DNA of 64,000 bases from Mucilaginibacter inviolabilis (GTDB lineage: Bacteria > Bacteroidota > Bacteroidia > Sphingobacteriales > Sphingobacteriaceae), in the NCBI RefSeq assembly GCF_011089895.1, contig NZ_JAANAT010000001.1:3410001-3474000 (forward strand). Reading direction: 5' to 3'. Position numbers and translations under genes: made by a program. The notes under the pieces were generated by a model. The model was given only the letters and a program-made list of their open reading frames with translations. It made no database searches and had not been told where the DNA came from. Of this stretch, positions 15,490 through 22,599 are shown piece after piece (the stretch's first letter is position 1; the number at the start of each line of letters is the position of its first letter).

Positions 15490-16497
15490 ATGAAAAGAAA
15501 CACATCTTCATTAAAAGCCGGTCTTTTGCTGATTGGCCTTTCAGCTCTGTTCGCAACCCAGGCTTGTAAAAAGAATTCTGGAAACACTGTCTCAAAATCA
15601 CCAACTACAGGTGCATCTAAAAATGGGCTTACAACCATGGCTTCAAACGCCGACCTGATTGCTTATAAAGCCACAAAACACGAAATTAGCGCAGGCTTTT
15701 ACCGTGTACAGGGCCCTTGTTATGGGCCTGGCGTAAATGGCTCTAACTTTTCATTGGTACCCGATAGTCTCGACGTACTTATCCTTTTTTGTTTTGACAA
15801 AACATCGCCTATTGCCAGCAGCGTCCCGGCATGGGTTAGCTCGTTACATGCCAAAGGCACCAAAGTAATTGTCACAGGCAACCTGAATATTCCGTCGGGC
15901 GTACCACATACTACCGCAGGGTACCAAACAACCGCTAAAATGATCATGGATAGTGTGGTTAACAAATACGGTTTGGATGGCTATGATATTGATGTGGAAA
16001 GCAACCCATCGGGCACAACCCTCACCGACATGGCTGGGGTTTACACTGCGCTTTCGGCTTACCTGGGTCCAAAATCGGGCACCGGAAAACTGCTTACCTT
16101 TGATACCAACCAAACCGGCACCAACAGTCTTTTCAGAAAAGTGTATACCCTGATCGACTTTGTTTGGTTACAGGCTTATGGCAGAGGCTCATCTACCTTA
16201 CAAGGCACATGGAACACGTTTAAATCTTATATTGCTTCAACTCAGTTTGTACCCGGATTTTCATTTTATGAAGAAAACGGTTACCCAAGCAATTATTGGG
16301 ATGATGTTACCTACCCGGAAAATGGTACAGGTCGAGCCTATGATTATGCCCGTTGGGAGCCAACAACTGGCAAAAAAGGCGGAGTATTTGGTTATGCTAT
16401 TGACCGCGACGCGCCGCTAACCTCGATGCATGACAACACACTCCGTGTTCCTGATTACAAAGTAACCAAAGATCTGATCAAGATCATGAACCCATAA
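15490..16497 (+). CDS. GH18 endoglycosidase-like lipoprotein (6 of 6)
   Basis: The 335-residue product has lipobox FATQAC (Cys26) followed by Lys-Lys-Asn. The catalytic motif is DGYDIDVE (Asp163, Asp166, Asp168, Glu170). It aligns almost residue for residue with gene 4 over the catalytic domain, including SNPSGTTLTDMAGVY and FSFYEENGYPSNYWDDV, but it ends at DLIKIMNP without the crystallin domain. It is therefore a tandem copy with domain loss, or gene 4 gained the module. It ends the GH18 run at a strong terminator. Confidence 0.9.
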   Translation: MKRNTSSLKAGLLLIGLSALFATQACKKNSGNTVSKSPTTGASKNGLTTMASNADLIAYKATKHEISAGFYRVQGPCYGPGVNGSNFSLVPDSLDVLILFCFDKTSPIASSVPAWVSSLHAKGTKVIVTGNLNIPSGVPHTTAGYQTTAKMIMDSVVNKYGLDGYDIDVESNPSGTTLTDMAGVYTALSAYLGPKSGTGKLLTFDTNQTGTNSLFRKVYTLIDFVWLQAYGRGSSTLQGTWNTFKSYIASTQFVPGFSFYEENGYPSNYWDDVTYPENGTGRAYDYARWEPTTGKKGGVFGYAIDRDAPLTSMHDNTLRVPDYKVTKDLIKIMNP

Positions 16498-16510
16498 TTG
16501 AGTAAGTTCA

Positions 16511-16554
16511 TAAGCTAAAAAGCTCCCCGAAAAATCGGGGAGCTTTTTAGCTTA
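16511..16554 (+). terminator. 20-bp perfect palindromic terminator
   Basis: Bases 16511-16530 and 16535-16554 are perfect reverse complements around an AAAA loop, with core GCTCCCCGA/TCGGGGAGC followed by TTTTT. It lies 13 bases past GH18 gene 6 and can work on both strands. The core is nearly repeated in the pgk terminator at 16741-16778. Confidence 0.85.
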
Positions 16555-16555
16555 T

Positions 16556-16622
16556 GGTCGGTGTTATCCCAGCACCATACTTTTCAATAAACGTAAATAG
16601 TGGTACGGTGATAACACCGACC
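16556..16622. repeat. inverted repeat GGTCGGTGTTATC
   Basis: GGTCGGTGTTATC (16556-16568) is exactly complementary to GATAACACCGACC (16610-16622), with further partial pairing inside (CAGCACCA/TGGTACGGTG). Its right end shares a 14-mer with 3199-3212. Confidence 0.7.
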
Positions 16623-16649
16623 ACAGGCTGAATGATTCCTAATGAGGGA

Positions 16650-16722
16650 TGTCACCCTGAGCCCGTCGAAGGGTAGAGCGCAGAGGTCTACACACCATGC
16701 TTCGACGGAGCTCAGCATGACA
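16650..16722 (+). repeat. dispersed 73-bp palindromic element, copy 3
   Basis: The copy begins TGTCACCCTGAGCCCGTCGA, has the central AGCGCAGAGG and ends GCTCAGCATGACA. Flanking GGGA/TCCC extends the palindrome. It lies between the GH18 run and the convergent pgk gene, flanked on both sides by related GCTCCCCGA terminators. Confidence 0.85.
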
Positions 16723-16740
16723 TCCCGCAAACCCTACAAA

Positions 16741-16778
16741 AAACAAAAGCTCCCCGAAAAATCGGAGAGCTTTTGTTT
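16741..16778 (-). terminator. pgk terminator
   Basis: Bases 16741-16757 pair with 16762-16778 with one mismatch around AAAA. On the minus strand it reads GAGAGC...TTTTGTTT. It lies 19 bases past the pgk stop. The core repeats that of 16511-16554. Confidence 0.8.
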
Positions 16779-16796
16779 TTATAAAAGATATTTTAT

Positions 16797-17987
16797 TTAG
16801 TCGTTGATAGCTTTTACGCCTGGTAATTCTTTACCTTCCATATATTCCAGCAAAGCACCGCCACCGGTTGATACATAACTCACCTCATGGGTAAGGTTAA
16901 ACTTAGCTACCGCAGCAGCCGAATCGCCACCACCTATCAGGGAGAAAGCGCCATTTTCGGTTGCTTTAACTACTGCCTCGGCAATAGCTTTGGTACCTAC
17001 TAAAAATGTTTCCATTTCAAAAACACCCATCGGGCCGTTCCATAAAATGGTTTTTGATTCTTCAACCACTTTGCTGAATAAAGCAACGGTTTCAGGACCG
17101 ATATCTAATCCCATCCAGTTGTCGGGAATTTCGCCGGTTTTAGCAACGCCGGTTTTGGCATCGTTAGCAAACGCATCGGCAATAACGTTATCAACTGGTA
17201 AATACAATTTTACGCCTTTATCTTTGGCTTTTTGTTTCAGGCTGATGGCCAGATCCAATTTATCGGCTTCAACCAGCGACGTACCGATGTTACCACCATC
17301 TGCTTTAGCAAAGGTATAAGCCATACCACCGCCGATGATCAGGTTATCCACCTTATCCAGCAGTTTTTCGATCAATTCGATCTTATCAGAAACCTTTGAA
17401 CCACCCATAATAGCAGTGAAAGGTTTAGCAGCACCGTTAAGTATCTTTTCGGCATTGTTTAATTCGGCAGCCATCAGGTAACCAAAATATTTGGCATCAG
17501 GGAAAAACTGCGCGATAACTGCTGTAGAAGCGTGCGCACGGTGAGCGGTACCAAAAGCATCGTTCACGTAGATATCACCTAATTTAGAAAGCTTTTCGGC
17601 AAAAGCTACATCACCTTTTTCTTCTTCTTTATAAAAACGCAGGTTCTCTAATAAAAGCACCTCGCCTTGTCCTAATTTTTGTGATTTTTCAAGTGCATCG
17701 GCACCAATACAATCATCAGCAAATTGTACCTGCTGACCCAGCAGATCTGATAAATGCGAAACAACATGTTTTAAAGAATCCTTTTCGTTGGGACCATCTT
17801 TTGGTCGGCCCAGGTGCGACATCAGGATAACCTTACCGCCATCTTTTAAAATCTTTTTTATAGTTGGCAAAGCAGCCGTCATCCGGTTATCATCAGTAAT
17901 GTTGTAATCCTTATCCAAAGGCACATTAAAATCAACCCTGATCAGGGCTCTTTTGCCTGCAAAACTTATTTGATCTACTGTTTTCAT
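16797..17987 (-). CDS. pgk: phosphoglycerate kinase
   Basis: The 396-residue enzyme interconverts 1,3-bisphosphoglycerate and 3-phosphoglycerate in cytoplasmic glycolysis. The N-terminal signature [29 protein letters not shown], the hinge/nucleotide part [11 protein letters not shown] and the C-terminal GGGDSAAAV are all present. The ATG at 17987 (MKTVDQISF) gives the standard start, and an upstream ATG at 18005 adds only six residues. It is the last gene of a minus-strand run that includes gap, with a GNAT gene between, and ends at its own terminator. Confidence 0.97.
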   Translation of the reverse strand: MKTVDQISFAGKRALIRVDFNVPLDKDYNITDDNRMTAALPTIKKILKDGGKVILMSHLGRPKDGPNEKDSLKHVVSHLSDLLGQQVQFADDCIGADALEKSQKLGQGEVLLLENLRFYKEEEKGDVAFAEKLSKLGDIYVNDAFGTAHRAHASTAVIAQFFPDAKYFGYLMAAELNNAEKILNGAAKPFTAIMGGSKVSDKIELIEKLLDKVDNLIIGGGMAYTFAKADGGNIGTSLVEADKLDLAISLKQKAKDKGVKLYLPVDNVIADAFANDAKTGVAKTGEIPDNWMGLDIGPETVALFSKVVEESKTILWNGPMGVFEMETFLVGTKAIAEAVVKATENGAFSLIGGGDSAAAVAKFNLTHEVSYVSTGGGALLEYMEGKELPGVKAIND

Positions 17988-18088
17988 ATTAATTATATGG
18001 GTCATTTACTGTAAGGCGCGCAAATTCAACATTTTATTCTTAATTCTTAACGAAAAAGTAAAAAAGGTGTTTGAAAACGCCCCAAACT

Positions 18089-18523
18089 TCATCTTATTTT
18101 AACATACATCACATAATGCGGCCCAATTCCGGGCACTTCAAACTCCGGCGAAATGATCTCGAAACCGGCATTGTGATAAAACGGCACTGCCTTTTTACGC
18201 GCGTTGCACCAAACGTAATTGGCTTTTTGCCCGCGCAGATAAACCAGGGCAAAATTAACCAGCTGGTTTCCCAGTCCTTTACCTCTGTATTTTTCGGTAG
18301 TAGCCATGCCCCTCAACTGGTAAGCTTTGCCCGCAAAGCCTTCATAATTTTGAGGATGAAATGAGGCTATACAGGCCAGCTCTTCGTTCTGGTAATAACC
18401 TAAGTGAAATGCCCCTTCTATTTTATCCGTTGGGAAAATACATTCATCCAGGGTGAGTTTCCCTTCACGCAGCACTTCGTTGCGGATAGGCAATAACTCT
18501 TCTACAGTTATAAATTTGATCAT
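18089..18523 (-). CDS. GNAT family N-acetyltransferase
   Basis: The 144-residue GNAT protein has the acetyl-CoA pyrophosphate loop YRGKGLGNQL near residue 98 and the C-terminal strand AVPFYHNAGFEI. The preceding LRGMATTEKYRGKG is the usual motif A. It lies between gap and pgk on the same strand, but these families have no fixed partner, so the glycolytic setting does not define a substrate. Length is normal for a stand-alone GNAT. Confidence 0.88.
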   Translation of the reverse strand: MIKFITVEELLPIRNEVLREGKLTLDECIFPTDKIEGAFHLGYYQNEELACIASFHPQNYEGFAGKAYQLRGMATTEKYRGKGLGNQLVNFALVYLRGQKANYVWCNARKKAVPFYHNAGFEIISPEFEVPGIGPHYVMYVKIR

Positions 18524-18541
18524 AGTTTTTTATGAGAAGCA

Positions 18542-18623
18542 AGAATTAAGAGTTAGGAATCAAGAAAGAACCATTAGCGTATTAGCGATTATTTTCCATT
18601 CTTGATTCTAATATCTTGATTCT
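18542..18623. repeat. inverted repeat, TCAAGAATC family
   Basis: Arms 18542-18566 and 18599-18623 match at about 20 of 25 positions (GGAATCAAGAA with TTCTTGATTC). The element fills most of the 112-base gap between gap and the GNAT gene on the minus strand. Confidence 0.75.
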
Positions 18624-18635
18624 ATTCTTTGGGTT

Positions 18636-19640
18636 CTATTCCGTTGGCTCTAACGCAGCTATTTCCTCCACCAGATCGGCCAGGCGGCTGCTGTAGCCCA
18701 TTTCATTATCGTACCAGCCAACCACTTTCACCAGTCCGCCTACAATAGAGGTGAGCTGTGCATCGAAAATACAACTGTGCGGATTATCCAGTATATCTGT
18801 TGATACGATAGGATCTTCCGTGTATTCCAGTACATTTTTCATAGGCCCATCGGCAGCCTGTTTAAATGCAGCGTTAATTTCCTGAATAGTGGGTAGCTTT
18901 TTAAGGCTGCAGGTAAAATCTGTTAAGGAACCATTGAGCACCGGTACGCGAATACCAGCCCCACCCAAACGGCCTTCCAGATGCGGAAATATAGCGGTAA
19001 TAGCTTTGGCAGCACCTGTAGTAGTGGGTATAATAGAAGCCGAAGCTGCCCTTGCCCGGCGCAGGTCTTTATGCGGTGCATCATGCAAACTTTGGTCGCC
19101 GGTCATGGAGTGAACAGTGGTGATGTAACCATCAATAATCCCCCAGTTCTCATCCAATATTTTCACCATGGCTGCCACATTATTGGTGGTACAGGAAGCA
19201 TTTGATAATACGGGTGACCGCAAATCAACCAGACCATCGTTAACAGCCAGTACAACAGTGGGTACATTTTTATCAATTGAAGGGGCAGAGATAATTACCT
19301 GTTTGGCACCGGCCGCCAAATGCAGTTCGGCACCTTGTCGGGAGGTAAATTTTCCGGTTGATTCAATTACCAGGTCAATACCCAATGTGCCCCATGGCAA
19401 GGCTTGCGGATCGCGCTCGGCAAATACTTTTATCTGATGTCCATTAACGTAAAGATTATTGGCATCATGTTCAACCGTTCCTTTAAAGCCGCGGTGAACC
19501 GAATCATATTTAAATAAATGAGCAAGCGTTTGTGTATCCGTGAGGTCATTGATAGCCACCACCTCAATACCAGCTTTAGCTAAAATATTTCTTAAAAAAA
19601 TACGACCAATACGGCCAAATCCATTGATAGCAATCTTCAT
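18636..19640 (-). CDS. gap: type I glyceraldehyde-3-phosphate dehydrogenase
   Basis: The 334-residue enzyme makes 1,3-bisphosphoglycerate from GAP, NAD and phosphate. INGFGRIGR is the Rossmann loop, NASCTTNN holds catalytic Cys150, and TTVHSMTGDQ gives His177. WYDNEMGYSSRL is the C-terminal signature. AINDLTD after the second strand suggests NAD rather than NADP preference. It precedes the GNAT and pgk genes, so glycolytic transcription of the trio is plausible but interrupted by an inverted repeat. Confidence 0.97.
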   Translation of the reverse strand: MKIAINGFGRIGRIFLRNILAKAGIEVVAINDLTDTQTLAHLFKYDSVHRGFKGTVEHDANNLYVNGHQIKVFAERDPQALPWGTLGIDLVIESTGKFTSRQGAELHLAAGAKQVIISAPSIDKNVPTVVLAVNDGLVDLRSPVLSNASCTTNNVAAMVKILDENWGIIDGYITTVHSMTGDQSLHDAPHKDLRRARAASASIIPTTTGAAKAITAIFPHLEGRLGGAGIRVPVLNGSLTDFTCSLKKLPTIQEINAAFKQAADGPMKNVLEYTEDPIVSTDILDNPHSCIFDAQLTSIVGGLVKVVGWYDNEMGYSSRLADLVEEIAALEPTE

Positions 19641-19679
19641 TCTCTCTGTTTTAAAAACAGGTCAAAGTTAATAATTAAG

Positions 19680-19762
19680 TCATTGAGGTATTGAGTCATT
19701 GGGTCATTTTAATTACATAATGCCCTAATGACTACAAAGTAAATGACCTGATGCCTTAATGA
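19680..19762. repeat. imperfect inverted repeat rich in GTCATT
   Basis: TCATTGAGGTAT...GGTCATTT on the left is matched by AAATGACC...GCCTTAATGA on the right. It fills the gap between the WecA-type gene stop and the gap start. Confidence 0.6.
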
Positions 19763-19765
19763 ATT

Positions 19766-20869
19766 TTACACAAATAAGTTTCGTAAAGCTACCTGTTCGC
19801 GCTCTTTGGAACGGATGCAGAAAGTGATCATCCAGTTAAAAATAATGGGAATCAACAGGATCACCGAAATCAAAAAGGTATTACTCAGGTCGCTGAAAAG
19901 TAATACAAAACCTATAGCGCCCAGGTTCATACCCGCCAGCAACAGCGTGGCCTGTAAATGAGTAAGCCCCAGCTTCAGCATACGGTGGTGCATATGGTTG
20001 CGGTCGGCATCAAAGGGTGATACCCCTTTTAATATCCGCAGGGTGAATACCCGCAGCGTATCAAAAACAGGTCCTATCAATATAGCTACCGTAAGCGCAG
20101 GGGCGGTAAACAAATGCGGTACATCGGATATGCTGACCTTACTGATCTCGGTATATTTAATAGCCATTACTGCCGATACCAAACCGATGAGTAAAGCCCC
20201 CGTATCTCCCATAAATATTTTGGCCGGGGTGATGTTATAGCGTAAAAATCCCGCTACCGCCCCTACCATCGCCAGGCAAATAGCAGCCAGTTCATACTGT
20301 TTTACCGACATCAGCATCAAGGCCAGGGTACCATTAACAATCAGTCCGGTGGTGGCGGCAAGGCCATCTATCCCATCTATCAAATTAAAGGAGTTTACAA
20401 TCAGCATGATCAACAGGATAGAGAAGACAGCGCTGGGGACATAGGGCAAATTAAAAATACCGAATATGCCATACATGCTGGTGATCCGGATATCGCCCGG
20501 CAATACCAGGATGGCCGCCACAATAAACTGGATCAGGAATTTGGTACTGGAGTTTACACCCGAAAGATCGTCCTTTAAACCCATGGCAAATAAAATGATA
20601 CAGGCTATCAGCAAATAACTAATGGGCAGGGCCTTATCTATAATACTGAATAACAGGGTGGTAATAATAAAGCTTACAAATATGGCCACACCACCCAGGC
20701 GGGGTATGCCATGGTCATGCTGTTTGCGGAAATGCCCTACATCATCATATAAATGACGCGCCCGTGCCACATGTAAAATGGACGGTATGGCTAACCAAGT
20801 TATAAGAGTTGATATTACAAGTATTAAAACCTGATATCCAAAATTGTTAGGATGCAATAGTTCTATCAT
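19766..20869 (-). CDS. WecA/MraY-type undecaprenyl-phosphate sugar-1-phosphate transferase
   Basis: The 367-residue polytopic membrane protein is of glycosyltransferase family 4 (PNPT superfamily). Conserved cytoplasmic motifs are GLKDDLSGV, NSFNLIDGIDGLAA, KIFMGDTGALLIG and the WecA-type RNHMHHRML. It transfers a HexNAc-1-phosphate to undecaprenyl phosphate. It stands just outside the large plus-strand polysaccharide operon and is the only visible candidate for loading the lipid carrier. It follows a GT2 gene on the same strand. Confidence 0.92.
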   Translation of the reverse strand: MIELLHPNNFGYQVLILVISTLITWLAIPSILHVARARHLYDDVGHFRKQHDHGIPRLGGVAIFVSFIITTLLFSIIDKALPISYLLIACIILFAMGLKDDLSGVNSSTKFLIQFIVAAILVLPGDIRITSMYGIFGIFNLPYVPSAVFSILLIMLIVNSFNLIDGIDGLAATTGLIVNGTLALMLMSVKQYELAAICLAMVGAVAGFLRYNITPAKIFMGDTGALLIGLVSAVMAIKYTEISKVSISDVPHLFTAPALTVAILIGPVFDTLRVFTLRILKGVSPFDADRNHMHHRMLKLGLTHLQATLLLAGMNLGAIGFVLLFSDLSNTFLISVILLIPIIFNWMITFCIRSKEREQVALRNLFV

Positions 20870-20967
20870 GTAAGCGCTTTTATAATGTTAGCGGGGGCTA
20901 TCTTATAAAAACAGTGTAAATTATTCACTCCTTATACGAGTATCAATAATTTAAGTTTAAGTTGAAA

Positions 20968-21714
20968 TTAAAGAAATTGAACTATTTTTCGGAGGGGCTT
21001 TAAAACCAGGGTTAGTACAGGAAACGGGATTCTATTTTGACGCATAGCCAGCAAATCAAATTGCCAGGCCTTTACCCTGTTCTTTAAGTTTTTGCTACTA
21101 ATGCCACCGGCACGCATGTTAACCATTACCATTTTTAAATGATAACTCCTGATCTGATGCCGGTACATCAACCGGAGCATCAATTCATAATCAGCCGCCG
21201 ATCCATGATCAAGACTGTAGAAGCCAAATTGGTCAAATAAACTACGCCTGCAATAAAAGGTGGGATGCGGCGGCATAAATCCCAGCTTAAAAGAGTTATG
21301 GTTACATGTACCGGAGCGCCATTTACGGATAATCTGCCGGTGCTGATCAACAATATCCAGATCGCCATATAATGCTTCTATGTGGTGCTGCGCAAACGCA
21401 TCTGCTATTGAATGTAAAACATGTTCATCGGCAAAATGATCGTCGGCATTTAGCATACCCACTACATCGCCGGTGGCCAGCCGGATACCTTTATTCATGG
21501 CGTCATATATGCCCTTATCCGGTTCTGAAATTAAAATTTGGATATGCTCACGATATTCATCGATGATCTGAAGCGTATGGTCTGTGGAGCCGCCGTCAAC
21601 AATAATATACTCCAAATTGGGGTAGTTTTGGCTGATGACGGATTGGATACATTGCCTGATGGTATCCTGAGCATTATAAACTACTGTAACCAGGGAGAGC
21701 TTCAAAACGTACAA
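20968..21714 (-). CDS. family 2 glycosyltransferase (WcaE-like)
   Basis: This 248-residue GT-A enzyme has the N-terminal strand LSLVTVVYNAQDTIRQCIQS, DGGSTDHTL, the nucleotide/metal site GMLNADDHFA and the likely base region ADYELMLRL. It uses a TTG start at 21714, as no ATG or GTG lies in frame upstream. It is the first gene of the minus-strand run, divergent from the polysaccharide operon across only 93 bases, so the two directions probably share a control region. Confidence 0.88.
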   Translation of the reverse strand: MYVLKLSLVTVVYNAQDTIRQCIQSVISQNYPNLEYIIVDGGSTDHTLQIIDEYREHIQILISEPDKGIYDAMNKGIRLATGDVVGMLNADDHFADEHVLHSIADAFAQHHIEALYGDLDIVDQHRQIIRKWRSGTCNHNSFKLGFMPPHPTFYCRRSLFDQFGFYSLDHGSAADYELMLRLMYRHQIRSYHLKMVMVNMRAGGISSKNLKNRVKAWQFDLLAMRQNRIPFPVLTLVLKPLRKIVQFL

Positions 21715-21754
21715 ATGGGAAAAGAATTACCGATATATATACCCGCAAATTATG

Positions 21755-21762
21755 TATTTTTG
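21755..21762 (+). promoter_or_regulatory. weak candidate -7 box for the polysaccharide operon
   Basis: TATTTTTG fits TAnnTTTG and lies 45 bases before the Wza-type ATG in the 93-base divergent gap. No -33 TTTG was found, so this is only a candidate. Confidence 0.3.
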
Positions 21763-21807
21763 AAATCAATCCCTAATTATATAGTTATTTAGCTTCTACA
21801 CGTTTCT

Positions 21808-22599
21808 ATGCGCAATTGTACCCTTACTCTTTTATTTCTCGGGATAATTTTTGTTTTAACCTCCTGTTCCAGCAAACAATACCAATTGCTTTTTGAACAA
21901 AAAACCGCCAGCCCGGATAGCAGTTCGGTACAAAAAAATACGGCTGTAACCATGGCTACCTATCGTATAAAACCCCAGGATATACTACAGATCAGGAACC
22001 TGCAAAATGTGAAGTATATTGTGGATGATGCTCCGACTGGCAATACCACTTCCGGTGGAAGCACAGGCAACAGTACAGGGCAAACCTTCCAGGTTGATGA
22101 TGATGGTACCGTAGCCCTGCCCGTTATTGGCCATGTAGCAGTAGCTGGCCTTACCCGGTCTGAAGCGGCTAAACACATAGAAGAACTTTATCGTAAAAGC
22201 CTGCTCAAAGACCCTATCATTGAACTAAAAATTGTAAACCTGAAGGTTACATTATTGGGCGAAATTAAAGGACAGGGAAATTATCCGCTAACCAAAGACA
22301 GGACCACCCTCGTAGAGATGATTGGCGCGGCTGGTGGTCTTACAGATAAAGCCAATGAAACCAATATTCAAATTATACGGGGCGACCAGCTAAATCCGCA
22401 GGTAACAGTTATTAACCTCCGGAATATCCAATCTATCAATGATTCCCGCGCCATTCTTCAAAATGGAGATATTATTTATATTGCCCAAAACAAACGCGCT
22501 GTAAGGAACGAGAATCTGCAAAATATATCCGTGATCAGTCAACCGGTGTTGCTTTTGTTGAATACAGCTCTAATTATTTTCACGCTTTCCCATCGCTAA
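21808..22599 (+). CDS. polysaccharide export lipoprotein (Wza type)
   Basis: The 263-residue outer-membrane export protein has lipobox VLTSC (Cys20). The poly_export segment begins YRIKPQDILQIRNLQN and is split by a low-complexity Thr/Gly/Ser insert (GNTTSGGSTGNSTG). An SLBB-type domain contains VTLLGEIKGQGNYPL and MIGAAGGLTDKANE. A hydrophobic C-terminal segment (VLLLLNTALIIFTL) may be the outer-membrane helix. Its stop overlaps the next start by one base (TAATG), so it is translationally coupled to the kinase. It opens the 33-gene locus. Confidence 0.93.
   Translation: MRNCTLTLLFLGIIFVLTSCSSKQYQLLFEQKTASPDSSSVQKNTAVTMATYRIKPQDILQIRNLQNVKYIVDDAPTGNTTSGGSTGNSTGQTFQVDDDGTVALPVIGHVAVAGLTRSEAAKHIEELYRKSLLKDPIIELKIVNLKVTLLGEIKGQGNYPLTKDRTTLVEMIGAAGGLTDKANETNIQIIRGDQLNPQVTVINLRNIQSINDSRAILQNGDIIYIAQNKRAVRNENLQNISVISQPVLLLLNTALIIFTLSHR

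Noticed and set aside
9049-16497. polysaccharide utilisation locus
   Set aside because: No SusC/SusD pair, sensor or sugar transporter accompanies the GH18 genes, so only an enzyme array is claimed.
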